Of a stretch of DNA of 57,803 nucleotides, positions 40,023 to 52,871 are shown in pieces. The DNA lies in the NCBI GenBank assembly GCA_900752545.1, contig CAADVS010000080.1:1-57803 (forward strand), in the 5' to 3' direction. Below the pieces are notes generated by a model. The model ran no database searches. It was not told the DNA's origin and saw only the letters and a program-made list of their open reading frames with translations. The DNA comes from an uncultured Collinsella sp. GTDB lineage: Bacteria; Actinomycetota; Coriobacteriia; Coriobacteriales; Coriobacteriaceae. Each line of letters begins with the position of its first letter. Positions within the stretch are counted from its first letter, which is position 1. Both the position numbers and the translations under genes were made by a program.

Positions 40023-41159
40023 ATGCGCCTGCCCATGAATACCTCGCTTGCCACGCTCAAGCCCTCCGGCATCCGTCGGATCAACGCGCTCGCTGCCCAG
40101 CACCCAGGATGCATTGCGCTCGCGCTCGGCGAGCCCGATTTTCCCACGCCCGATGCGATTAGCGCCGAGGTGACCGCCGCGCTGGGTCGCGGCGACACGC
40201 ACTATCCGCCCAACAACGGCCGTCCCGCCCTGCGCGAGGCGCTGTCTGTCTACATGGGGGACGCGGGCCTGGCGTTTTCGGCCGACGAGGTCATCCTGAC
40301 CGACGGCGCGACCGAGGCCCTGTCGGCAACATTCATGGCCATGCTCAACCCCGGCGACGAGGTCATCATCCCCACGCCTGCCTTTGGCCTGTACGAGAGC
40401 ATCGTCGTGGCCAACCACGCCAAGGCGGTCTTTTTGGATACGGAGCCTGCGCAATTCCAGATTGACGAGGACGCACTTCGTGCTTGCGTGACGCCGGCGA
40501 CCAAGGCCATCGTCATCTGCACGCCCAACAATCCTACGGGTTGCATCCTCAACGCGGCTTCGCTCGACGCCGTGGCGCGCGTGGCAGAGCAGGCGGGCAT
40601 CTACGTGGTCTGCGACGACGTATACAACCGCCTGGTCTACGTGGACGGCTACGAGCGCTTTGCCCAGCGTCACCCGGAGCTGCGTGAACAGACGGTCATC
40701 ATCGAGAGCTTCTCCAAGCCCTGGTCCATGACCGGCTGGCGCCTGGGCTGGCTCGCGGCAGCGGCACCCGTCATCGCCGAGATCGCCAAGGCTCACCAAT
40801 ACTTAGTATCGAGCGCCGTCTCCTTCGAGATGGACGCCGCAGCCCGAGCCCTGACCGTCGACCCAACCCCCATGCTCGAAGTCTACCGAGCCCGTCGCGA
40901 ACGCGTACTCGCGGCCTTAGACGCCATGGGCCTCGACGTAGTAGAGCCCGCAGGAGCCTTCTACACTTTCCCGAGCATCAAAAAGTTCGGCCTAACCAGC
41001 GAAGACTTCTGCATCAAAGCCATCAAAGAGGCAAACGTAGCCCTAGTCCCGGGCGACTGTTTCGGAACCGAAGGCCACATCCGCCTAAGCTACTGCGTCT
41101 CCGACAAAGACCTAGACGAAGGCCTCCACCGCCTGTCCACCTTCATTTCGACCTTATAG
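40023..41159 (+). CDS. PLP-dependent aminotransferase, class I (AspC-like)
   Basis: 378 residues. Fold-type I motifs: ALALGEPDFPTP, the THYPPNNG region, TDGATEALSATFMAML, ICTPNNPTG, DDVYNRLVY, and the PLP-lysine SFSKPWSMTGWRLGW. It transfers amino groups from an aspartate- or aromatic-type donor to 2-oxoglutarate. GAAAGGA lies seven bases before the ATG. From about base 40801 to the stop the codons change sharply, favouring CTA, GTA, GAA and GCA, whereas the first 780 bases use CTG, GTC, GAG and GCC. The protein motifs continue normally, so the gene is intact. A recombined 3' end is the simplest explanation. Confidence 0.93.
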   Translation: MRLPMNTSLATLKPSGIRRINALAAQHPGCIALALGEPDFPTPDAISAEVTAALGRGDTHYPPNNGRPALREALSVYMGDAGLAFSADEVILTDGATEALSATFMAMLNPGDEVIIPTPAFGLYESIVVANHAKAVFLDTEPAQFQIDEDALRACVTPATKAIVICTPNNPTGCILNAASLDAVARVAEQAGIYVVCDDVYNRLVYVDGYERFAQRHPELREQTVIIESFSKPWSMTGWRLGWLAAAAPVIAEIAKAHQYLVSSAVSFEMDAAARALTVDPTPMLEVYRARRERVLAALDAMGLDVVEPAGAFYTFPSIKKFGLTSEDFCIKAIKEANVALVPGDCFGTEGHIRLSYCVSDKDLDEGLHRLSTFISTL

Positions 41160-41228
41160 TCCTCAGGGACGCAACACATCAGCCCACCGACCCAAGCATT
41201 ATGAGCGGGGCGCGTCGCTCAACGGACA

Positions 41229-41412
41229 CGAGGATTCGCAGCAAAGGCAACGTAGCTCCGGCCGGGAGGGGCAGGGCGAGTTTTCCGTAGATTCCGCACG
41301 AGCCGAAGGCCACTTAATGTGGCCTTCGTGCGAGCCCAGGACTTGACCGAGCGGAAAACTCACCCTGCCCCTCCCGGTCGGAGCGTATGCAGGGTTTGTG
41401 TACGAATCCTCG
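41229..41412. repeat. Nested long inverted repeat upstream of rplJ
   Basis: Three stacked pairings: CGAGGATTCG (41229-41238) with CGAATCCTCG (41403-41412), 33-base arms 41255-41287 and 41352-41384 with two mismatches, and an inner hairpin GAAGGCCAC (41305-41313)/GTGGCCTTC (41319-41327). No gene is visible in it. It precedes the rplJ promoter. A mobile miniature element or a structural site is possible. Confidence 0.8.
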
Positions 41413-41418
41413 CGCCCG

Positions 41419-41447
41419 TTGACCGACGCCGGGGTCCCCGCCATAAT
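41419..41447 (+). promoter_or_regulatory. Promoter of rplJ-rplL
   Basis: TTGACC (41419-41424), a 17-base spacer, and CATAAT (41442-41447). Transcription would begin just ahead of the L10 leader. Confidence 0.7.
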
Positions 41448-41469
41448 ACTTTCGGTTCACGCACGAATC

Positions 41470-41600
41470 CGCTGCCAGAGACAGCCGGCGCAAACGGGTC
41501 TTACCCGCGAGCTTAATGGGACTTCCCGCCAGCCGAGGTGGTCGAGTAGATATGTCTTCTCGCCCCCGTCGCTCATGCAGCGCGGGGGCTTTCTTTTTGG
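41470..41600 (+). ncRNA. Ribosomal protein L10 leader
   Basis: The region between promoter and rplJ has the conserved strings of L10-leader RNAs: CCAGAGACAGCCGG, CTTAATGGGAC, and AGCCGAGGTGG. It ends in a terminator hairpin. In this family L10(L12)4 binds the leader and represses its own operon. Boundaries are approximate. Confidence 0.7.
41562..41598 (+). terminator. Attenuator within the L10 leader
   Basis: GCCCCCG (41562-41568) pairs with CGGGGGC (41583-41589), then TTTCTTTTT, only 66 bases before the rplJ start. It suits transcription attenuation of rplJL. Confidence 0.85.
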
Positions 41601-41663
41601 ACATGCCCCCGTCACGTCCTTGTGGCGGACCGTGCCCGGAAAGAATTCGAGGAGGTGTAATTC

Positions 41664-42185
41664 ATGCCCCAGCAGTACAAAATCGACAAGGTTGCAGAGA
41701 TCGAGTCCCGTATCGCCGAGAACGCCGGTCTGTTCGTCGTCAACTACAACGGTCTGACGGTTAAGCAGGCTCAGGAGCTGCGTCATCAGCTTCGCGAGTG
41801 CGGCGCCGAGATGAAGGTCTACAAGAACAACCTGGTCAAGATCGCTCTCAAGAACCAGGAGCAGCCCGAGCTCGACGAGATTCTCGCCGGCCCCGTCGCT
41901 TATGTGTTCTACGAGTCCGAGCCGGTCGAGGCCGCTAAGGCCCTTAAGGACTTCTCTGCTAAGTCCAAGGGCGTCCTTGAGATCAAGGGCGGTATCTCCG
42001 ACGGCAAGGCCGTTTCCGCTGATGATGTTAAGGCTATCGCCGAGCTGCCCACCAAGGACCAGCTTCTCGGCCAGATCGCCGGTCTCATCTCCGGTTTCGC
42101 TCGCGACATCGCTGTCTGCGTCAACGGCGTTTCCTCTGGTCTCGCTCGTTCGATCCAGCAGGTCTCCGAGCAGAAGGCAGCCTAG
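41664..42185 (+). CDS. rplJ: 50S ribosomal protein L10
   Basis: 173 residues starting MPQQYKIDKVAEIESRIAEN. The RNA-binding N-terminal domain contains NYNGLTVKQAQELRHQLRE and KVYKNNLVKIAL, with the L7/L12-binding helix at the C-terminus. L10 forms the stalk base and binds the leader RNA as autoregulator. GAGGAGGTG precedes the ATG. It lies 22 kb from rplA instead of next to it. rplL follows after 102 bases. Confidence 0.96.
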   Translation: MPQQYKIDKVAEIESRIAENAGLFVVNYNGLTVKQAQELRHQLRECGAEMKVYKNNLVKIALKNQEQPELDEILAGPVAYVFYESEPVEAAKALKDFSAKSKGVLEIKGGISDGKAVSADDVKAIAELPTKDQLLGQIAGLISGFARDIAVCVNGVSSGLARSIQQVSEQKAA

Positions 42186-42287
42186 TCGCTGTTTTCACCC
42201 GCGGCGGCAACGCCGCACCCCTGGCGCATTCGCGCCGTGTTTTAACTGATCTCCGTGCACAGACACGGAAACCGAAAGGACTTAGAA

Positions 42288-42665
42288 ATGGCTAAGCTTA
42301 CCACCGATGAGATCATCGATGCTCTTAAGGAAATGACCCTTCTCGAGGCTTCCGAGCTCGTCAAGGCTATCGAGGACACCTTCGGCGTTTCCGCCGCTGC
42401 TCCTGCCGCCGTTGTCGCCGCTCCCGCTGCTGGCGCTGCTGAGGCCGAGGAGAAGACCGAGTTTGACGTCGTGCTCGAGGGCTTCGGCGACAACAAGATC
42501 CAGGTCATCAAGGCCGTCCGTGAGCTCACCAGCCTTGGCCTGAAGGAGGCCAAGGAGGTCGTCGAGGGCGCTCCCAAGGCTGTTCTCGAGGGTGCCAAGA
42601 AGGAGGACGCCGAGGCTGCCAAGGAGAAGCTCGAGGCTGCTGGCGCTGCTGTCACCCTCAAGTAA
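42288..42665 (+). CDS. rplL: 50S ribosomal protein L7/L12
   Basis: 125 residues beginning MAKLTTDEIIDALKEM. The dimerising N-terminal helices, the Ala/Pro-rich hinge (VSAAAPAAVVAAPAAGAAEA) and the C-terminal factor-binding domain (VVLEGFGDNKIQVIKAVRE, LGLKEAKEVVEGAP) are all clear. The start at 42288 has GAAAGGA seven bases upstream. The unit closes with a strong terminator. Confidence 0.97.
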   Translation: MAKLTTDEIIDALKEMTLLEASELVKAIEDTFGVSAAAPAAVVAAPAAGAAEAEEKTEFDVVLEGFGDNKIQVIKAVRELTSLGLKEAKEVVEGAPKAVLEGAKKEDAEAAKEKLEAAGAAVTLK

Positions 42666-42692
42666 TCAGGCTTTCTCGCCAGATTTCTTTGC

Positions 42693-42730
42693 AGACGGGG
42701 TTCGCATTGCGAGCCCCGTCTTTTTTGTTT
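42693..42730 (+). terminator. Terminator after rplL
   Basis: AGACGGGG/CCCCGTCT-type arms (42693-42700 and 42714-42721) with extra loop pairing, followed by TTTTTTGTTTT. The next 240 bases before galU show no other gene. Confidence 0.93.
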
Positions 42731-42969
42731 TGGCCCCTCATTCCCATTGCTCGGCACGCAGAACACCGTTGTCTTCGCCGTGCCAATCCCGTTACCGATG
42801 GGGCGTAAAATTGCACCATTCGAGCAATAATTTGCGTTGACCTGCTGAAGAATTGCGTTTGCCTTACGGCGACGTATGTCTCCGGCGGTAAGATACTTCA
42901 GTATCGCAATTTGGTCTGCGGCCGCCGTGCCGCACGCACAGGGCGCATCCTGCGCCTGCGAAAGGATCC

Positions 42970-43887
42970 TTGAATAACATGAAGGCAATCATCCCCGCCG
43001 CCGGTCTTGGCACGCGTTTTCTGCCTGGCACCAAGTGCACGCCCAAAGAGATGCTGCCGGTGCTCGACAAACCGGTCATCCAGTACGTCGTTGAGGAGGC
43101 GCTCGACCCCGATGAGGTCGACGATGCTATTATCGTCACCTCTCCTGGCAAGCCCGAGTTGCTGAGCTACTTCCAGCCCGATCGCTCGCTCGAGAACCTG
43201 CTTCGCGAGCGTGGCAAGGACGCCTACGCCGACGCCGTCGCCCATGCTGGTGGTATGCCGGTCGACTTCCGTTATCAGTACGAGCCCAAGGGCCTTGGCC
43301 ACGCCATTCGCTCTGCCGCCGACGCTGTGGCAGGGGAGAACTTCCTGGTTCTTCTGGGCGATTACGTTGTGCCCAACCGTGACATCTGCGACAAGATGCT
43401 TGCCGTCTCCAAGGAACACGGTGGCGCTTCTGTTATCGCCGTTGCCGCGTGCGCTCCCGAGGAGGTCAGCCGCTATGGCGTTATCGCCGGCGATCGCGTG
43501 GGCGCTCTCGAGGGCTTCGAGAATGCCGCCGACGACGAGCCCGGTGCCGTTTGGCGTATCGGCGGCCTGGTCGAGAAGCCCGCTCCCGAGGCGGCTCCGT
43601 CCAACCTGTACATCGTCGGTCGCTACATGCTGAGCCCGTTGGTCATGGATCTGCTGGCCGATCAGCAGGCCGGTAAGGGCGGCGAGATCCAGCTGACCGA
43701 CGCCATGGCCCGCTCGCTCGACCGCGAGGCCATGTATGCCGTCGTCATCGACCCGCTGTCGGGCTACGACACCGGCACTCCCTCTGGCTGGATGGCCACC
43801 AACGCCCTCATGGCTGCAAGCGATCCCCGCTTTGCCGGCGCCTTCTGGGACGCCATCGACGAGCGCGGCGGATTGATGCGCAAGTAA
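42970..43887 (+). CDS. galU: UTP-glucose-1-phosphate uridylyltransferase
   Basis: 305 residues (or 302 from the ATG at 42979). The nucleotidyltransferase signature is IPAAGLGTRFLPGTKCTPKEMLP, with the later LLGDYVV, GLVEKP and GYDTGTPSGW motifs. GalU makes UDP-glucose for cell-envelope polysaccharides and galactose use. The start is uncertain: AAAGGA is three bases from the TTG and twelve from the ATG, neither ideal. It occupies the place between rplL and rpoB with its own terminator, so it interrupts the classical rif operon. Confidence 0.94.
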   Translation: MNNMKAIIPAAGLGTRFLPGTKCTPKEMLPVLDKPVIQYVVEEALDPDEVDDAIIVTSPGKPELLSYFQPDRSLENLLRERGKDAYADAVAHAGGMPVDFRYQYEPKGLGHAIRSAADAVAGENFLVLLGDYVVPNRDICDKMLAVSKEHGGASVIAVAACAPEEVSRYGVIAGDRVGALEGFENAADDEPGAVWRIGGLVEKPAPEAAPSNLYIVGRYMLSPLVMDLLADQQAGKGGEIQLTDAMARSLDREAMYAVVIDPLSGYDTGTPSGWMATNALMAASDPRFAGAFWDAIDERGGLMRK

Positions 43888-43907
43888 GCCTTCGGACATC
43901 GACATTT

Positions 43908-43941
43908 ACGGGCGCGGACCTCGGTTCGCGCCCGTTTTTTA
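43908..43941 (+). terminator. Terminator after galU
   Basis: ACGGGCGCG (43908-43916) pairs with CGCGCCCGT (43927-43935), then TTTTTAT. Confidence 0.92.
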
Positions 43942-43983
43942 TAAGAGCTGCGATTTCCGGCTCTCTGTTCACAGAAAATATAT

Positions 43984-43995
43984 GAACATATGTTC
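43984..43995. promoter_or_regulatory. LexA-like palindrome (GAACATATGTTC)
   Basis: A perfect 12-bp palindrome in the context TGAACATATGTTCG, one base short of the Gram-positive/actinobacterial SOS box CGAACATATGTTCG. It lies 180 bases upstream of rpoB and not near a known SOS gene. Binding is unproven. Confidence 0.45.
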
Positions 43996-44073
43996 GATAC
44001 ACATACATCTACCTGCGTGTTTTCTGTCGAAAAACTTTGCTACTCCAAAAACTCAATCGCGTCAAGGCTTTTC

Positions 44074-44101
44074 TTGCCCAACGGTCGCTACCTGATAAAC
44101 T
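44074..44101 (+). promoter_or_regulatory. Possible rpoBC promoter
   Basis: TTGCCC (44074-44079), a 16-base spacer, and TAAACT (44096-44101), 73 bases before the rpoB start. The -10 context GATAAACT resembles GATAAAGT at the rpmG promoter. Confidence 0.45.
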
Positions 44102-44174
44102 ATTAGGTTGCGATAACTGGCGAAGCTATGCCTCGCCAACCCACCGAGCATTTCCGTGAAGGAGGAAAAACCTG

Positions 44175-47100
44175 GTGACCTACGCATACACTGCCACTGA
44201 GCGCAAGCGCGTCAGCTTCGGGAAAATCCCGGAGGCCATGGAGCTCCCCAACCTTATCTCTGTTCAAAGGGAATCCTTTGAGCGTTTTAAGGACGAGGGC
44301 CTTCGTGAGGCGTTCAAGGAATCCAGCCCCATCCAGAGCCAGAACCATGTTCTCGAGGTTACCTTCGGCGAGCATCAGTTCGGCGACCCCGCGCACACCG
44401 TCGAGGAGTGCCGCGAGAAGGATATGACCTATCAGGCTCCGCTTCTGACCGACGTCCGTCTCACCAACAAGGAGACCGGCGAGATCAAGGAGCAGCTCGT
44501 CTTTATGGGCGACTTCCCCATGATGACCGATCAGGGCACCTTCATCATCAACGGTACCGAGCGTATCGTCGTCTCGCAGCTCGTCCGCTCCCCGGGCGTG
44601 TACTACAGCTCCGAGATGGATTCGGGCAAGCAGATCTACAAGGCCCAGATCATTCCGTCCCGCGGTGCCTGGCTTGAGTTTGAGGTCGACAAGCGCGACC
44701 AGCTCATGGTCTCCATCGACCGTAAGCGCAAGCAGAGCGCCACGATGTTCCTGCGCGCCCTTGGCATCGCCGTCACCAACGACGACATTATCGAGCTACT
44801 CGGCAACTCCGATGTGATCAAGCGCACCCTGGAGCGCGACACCGCCCTCACCCGCGAGGACGCCCTCATCGAGATCTACCGTCGTCTGCGCCCGGGCGAG
44901 CCTCCCACCGTGGACGCTTCCCGCAGCCTGCTCGAGGGTCTGCTCTTCAACCCGCAGCGCTACGACCTGGCCCGCGTCGGTCGTTACAAGGTCAACAAGA
45001 AGCTCAACCTCACCACCGAGGAAGAGGTCACGGTGCTCACCGACGAGGATATCGTCGCGACGCTGCGCTACCTCCTGTCCCTCGCTGCCGGCGAGCAGGG
45101 CTTCAAGGTCGACGACATCGACCACTTTGGCAACCGCCGCATCCGTACCGTCGGCGAGCTCGTCGCCAACCAGTTCCGTATCGGCATGAGCCGTATGGAG
45201 CGCGTCGTCCGTGAGCGCATGAGCTCCCAGGACATCGACGAGATCACCCCGCAGTCGCTCATCAACATCCGCCCGATCGTGGCCTCCATCAAGGAGTTCT
45301 TCGGCTCCTCTCAGCTCTCGCAGTTCATGGACCAGGCGAACCCCCTGACCGGTCTGACCCACAAGCGCCGTCTGTCCGCACTCGGCCCTGGTGGTCTTGC
45401 CGGCCACAAGTCCGGCTCCAGCCGCCGCACCAACGTGCCGACGGCCGTCCGCGACGTTCACAATTCGCACTACAGCCGCATGTGCCCGATCGAGACCCCC
45501 GAAGGCCCCAACATCGGCCTGATCGGCTCGCTCGCCCTCTACGCCCGCGTCAACGAGTATGGCTTCATCGAGGCCCCGTTCCGTCGCGTCGAGAACGGCG
45601 TTGCCACCGATCAGATCGACTGGATGACCGCTGACGAGGAAGAGAAGCACGTCATCGCGCCGGCCAACACGCCGCTCGATCCCAAGACCAACGAGTTCAT
45701 CACGACCGATGCCGAGGGTAAGATCGTCCGTCCACACACCGTGATCGCCCGTACCCGCGACTTCGACGGCTCCTTCGGCGCTCCCGCCGACGTGCCCGTC
45801 GAGGACGTCGACTACATGGACGTCTCGCCGCGTCAGATGCTCTCCGTCGCAGCCACGCTGATCCCGTTCCTTGAGCACGACGACGCCAAGCGTACGCTGA
45901 TGGGCGCTAACATGCAGCGTCAGGCCGTGCCGCTGGTTCACCCCGCCGCTCCCTATGTCGGTACCGGCATGGAGCGTCGCGCTGCTCTGGACTCCGGCGA
46001 GGTCACCCTGGCCAAGAACGCCGGCGAGGTCATCTTTGCCGACGCCGCCAAGATTATCGTCAAGCATGCCGGCGGCATGGACGAGTATCACCTGGCCAAG
46101 TACCAGCGCTCCAACCAGTCCACCTGCATCAACCACCGTCCGCTCGTGCGCGTCGGTGACACCGTTGAGCAGGGCGAGCCCCTGGCTGACGGTCCTTCGA
46201 CCGATCACGGCGAGCTCGCACTGGGTCAGAACCTCACCGTGGCCTACATGCCGTGGGAAGGCTTTAACTACGAGGACGGTATCGTCGTGTCCGAGCGCCT
46301 GGTGGCCGAGGACCTGCTGACGACCATCAACATCACCCGTCACGAGATCGACGCCCGCGACACCAAGCTCGGCCCCGAGGAGATCACCCGCGAGATCCCG
46401 AACCTCTCCGAGGACATGCTTGCCAACCTCGACGAGGACGGCATCATCCGCATCGGCGCCGAGGTCGGCCCTGGCGACATCCTGGTCGGCAAGGTCACGC
46501 CTAAGGGCGAGAGCGCTCTGACCGCCGAGGAGCGCCTGCTGCGCGCCATCTTCGGTGCCAAGGCCCACGACGTCCGCGACACCTCCCTTAAGATGCCTCA
46601 CGGCGCTTATGGCCGCGTCATCGACGTCGTCCGCTTTAGCCGCGAGAACGGCGACGACCTGGCTCCCGGCGTCAACGAGCAGGTGCGCGTCTACGTCGCC
46701 CAGCGTCGTAAGATTCAGCAGGGCGATAAGATCGCCGGCCGCCACGGCAACAAGGGTGTTATTTGTAACGTTCTGCCGGTCGAGGACATGCCCTACATGG
46801 CTGACGGTACCCCGATCGACGTCATCCTCAACCCGCTGGGCGTTCCTTCGCGTATGAACGTCGGTCAGCTGCTCGAGTGCCACCTTGGCTGGGCTGCTGC
46901 CTGCGGTTGGGATACCGAGCAGGCCGACTCCGACAAGTACGTCCCCGGTCCGTTCTTCACCGCGACGCCTGTCTTCGACGGCGCCAAGGAGGACGAGATC
47001 GCCGAGGTCATTCGTCGTGCTAACAAGAACATGCTCAACAAGGCCACCGCTGCCTTTGGCGATCACATGCGCCCCGAGTTCGTCACCCAGCTTGACGAGC

Positions 47101-47666
47101 GCGGCAAGACCCGCCTGTTCGACGGCCGCACCGGCGAGGAGTTCCGCGAGCCCATTACCGTGGGTACGTCCTACATCCTCAAGCTCGGCCACATGGTCGA
47201 CGACAAGATCCACGCCCGTTCGACCGGCCCTTACAGCCTGGTTACCCAGCAGCCGCTGGGCGGCAAGGCTCAGTTCGGCGGCCAGCGTTTCGGCGAGATG
47301 GAAGTTTGGGCACTGTACGCTTACGGTGCTTCCAACGTCCTGCAGGAGATCCTGACCGTCAAGTCCGACGATACCGTGGGCCGCGTCAAGACCTACGAGT
47401 CCATCGTCAAGGGCGAGAACGTTCCTGTCCCGGGTATCCCCGAGTCCTTCAAGGTTCTCGTCAAGGAGATTCGCTCCCTCGCACTGGACATCGAGCCCAT
47501 GCACGATGCTGACGAGGACGCCTCCGCCCCTGTGACCGCCGAGGAGACCTCTGCTCTCGACGACCTGGCTGCGCTCGCCGGCGTTGACGCCGACGTCGAG
47601 GCCGAGGATGCCGAGACCGACGAGGCGCCCGAGGCTGTCGCCGCCACGACCACTGATAAGGAGTAG
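44175..47666 (+). CDS. rpoB: RNA polymerase beta subunit
   Basis: 1163 residues. The GTG at 44175 has GGAGG nine bases before it. Conserved blocks: SQLVRSPGVYY, the rifampicin-pocket region with SQFMDQANPLTGLTHKRRLSALGPGG, GPNIGLIGSLA, and the C-terminal GGKAQFGGQRFGEMEVWALYAYGA. The rifampicin region shows the ancestral residues (D, H and S at the common resistance sites), so no resistance change is evident. The tail after about residue 1115 is a long acidic, low-complexity extension. rpoC begins six bases after its stop. Confidence 0.98.
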   Translation: MTYAYTATERKRVSFGKIPEAMELPNLISVQRESFERFKDEGLREAFKESSPIQSQNHVLEVTFGEHQFGDPAHTVEECREKDMTYQAPLLTDVRLTNKETGEIKEQLVFMGDFPMMTDQGTFIINGTERIVVSQLVRSPGVYYSSEMDSGKQIYKAQIIPSRGAWLEFEVDKRDQLMVSIDRKRKQSATMFLRALGIAVTNDDIIELLGNSDVIKRTLERDTALTREDALIEIYRRLRPGEPPTVDASRSLLEGLLFNPQRYDLARVGRYKVNKKLNLTTEEEVTVLTDEDIVATLRYLLSLAAGEQGFKVDDIDHFGNRRIRTVGELVANQFRIGMSRMERVVRERMSSQDIDEITPQSLINIRPIVASIKEFFGSSQLSQFMDQANPLTGLTHKRRLSALGPGGLAGHKSGSSRRTNVPTAVRDVHNSHYSRMCPIETPEGPNIGLIGSLALYARVNEYGFIEAPFRRVENGVATDQIDWMTADEEEKHVIAPANTPLDPKTNEFITTDAEGKIVRPHTVIARTRDFDGSFGAPADVPVEDVDYMDVSPRQMLSVAATLIPFLEHDDAKRTLMGANMQRQAVPLVHPAAPYVGTGMERRAALDSGEVTLAKNAGEVIFADAAKIIVKHAGGMDEYHLAKYQRSNQSTCINHRPLVRVGDTVEQGEPLADGPSTDHGELALGQNLTVAYMPWEGFNYEDGIVVSERLVAEDLLTTINITRHEIDARDTKLGPEEITREIPNLSEDMLANLDEDGIIRIGAEVGPGDILVGKVTPKGESALTAEERLLRAIFGAKAHDVRDTSLKMPHGAYGRVIDVVRFSRENGDDLAPGVNEQVRVYVAQRRKIQQGDKIAGRHGNKGVICNVLPVEDMPYMADGTPIDVILNPLGVPSRMNVGQLLECHLGWAAACGWDTEQADSDKYVPGPFFTATPVFDGAKEDEIAEVIRRANKNMLNKATAAFGDHMRPEFVTQLDERGKTRLFDGRTGEEFREPITVGTSYILKLGHMVDDKIHARSTGPYSLVTQQPLGGKAQFGGQRFGEMEVWALYAYGASNVLQEILTVKSDDTVGRVKTYESIVKGENVPVPGIPESFKVLVKEIRSLALDIEPMHDADEDASAPVTAEETSALDDLAALAGVDADVEAEDAETDEAPEAVAATTTDKE

Positions 47667-47672
47667 TTGACT

Positions 47673-52151
<4,479 letters not shown>

Positions 52152-52177
52152 TTTCCTAGTACGTTAACCGTCCTTCC

Positions 52178-52215
52178 AAAGACCCGCTTCCCAACAGGGG
52201 AGCGGGTCTTTTTTG
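52178..52215 (+). terminator. Terminator after rpoC
   Basis: AAGACCCGCT (52179-52188) pairs with AGCGGGTCTT (52201-52210) across a GC-rich loop, then TTTTG. Confidence 0.93.
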
Positions 52216-52221
52216 TTGAAG

Positions 52222-52262
52222 AAAACCTACCAAAAAGGGACAGGTTTATTTTGGTAGGTTAT
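52222..52262 (+). repeat. GGGACAG-family hairpin repeat, copy E
   Basis: AACCTACCAAAA (52224-52235) pairs with TTTTGGTAGGTT (52249-52260), loop AGGGACAGGTTTA. It is the plus-strand counterpart of copy D. It lies right after the rpoC terminator. Confidence 0.8.
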
Positions 52263-52352
52263 TCCTGCTTGAATTTGAAACATTTCGTTCGGTCAAAGCG
52301 TATCTATGGTGAGGGCCTCAGCAAGAAACATCAGCATCACCGGGAGGTGATT

Positions 52353-52871
52353 ATGGAAGAACAAGCATTTAGACAGGCGGTCGAAGATCACCGAGATGTC
52401 GTGTTTCGGATCGCATTGACGTATCTGCGCGATCGCGCCGATGCCGATGATGTTGCCCAAGATGTCTTTCTTAAGCTGCTCAAAAGCTATACGCAATTTG
52501 AGAGTTGGGAGCATCTTCGTCGATGGCTTATCCGGGTCACGATCAATGAATGCAAATCTCTCTTTCGAAAGCCATGGAGGCGTGTGGAGGATATTGAGAA
52601 CCTGGCCGATTCGCTTTCGACGGCGCAGGAGGAGACCAAGGCGGTCCTGTCAGACGTTATGCGACTTCCGGAACGATTCCGTGTTCCCATCATGCTCTAT
52701 TACTATCTGGGCTTTTCGACCTCAGAGATTGCCGAGTTATTGCATGTGCCAGCCGCGACTGTTCGAACGCGTTTGGCTCGCGGCAGATCGAAGCTCAAGT
52801 TCATCCTAGAGGAGGGCGACCGTGAAATCCAATCAAATCAAGCAGGCCTTCGAGTCCGTCCAAGCCGATAG
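52353..52871 (+). CDS. ECF-type RNA polymerase sigma factor
   Basis: 172 residues from the ATG at 52353, with GGGAGG five bases upstream. Region 2 is VVFRIALTYLRDRADADDVAQDVFLKLL plus the helix around RRWLIRVTINECK; region 4 is LPERFRVPIMLYYYLGFSTSEIAELL followed by the HTH VPAATVRTRLARGRSKLK. There is no region 3, so this is a group 4 sigma. Its last 50 bases overlap the anti-sigma-like gene, which ensures coupled synthesis. The pair lies between rpoC and rpsL. The inducing signal is unknown. Base composition is less GC-rich than rpoC. Confidence 0.93.
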   Translation: MEEQAFRQAVEDHRDVVFRIALTYLRDRADADDVAQDVFLKLLKSYTQFESWEHLRRWLIRVTINECKSLFRKPWRRVEDIENLADSLSTAQEETKAVLSDVMRLPERFRVPIMLYYYLGFSTSEIAELLHVPAATVRTRLARGRSKLKFILEEGDREIQSNQAGLRVRPSR

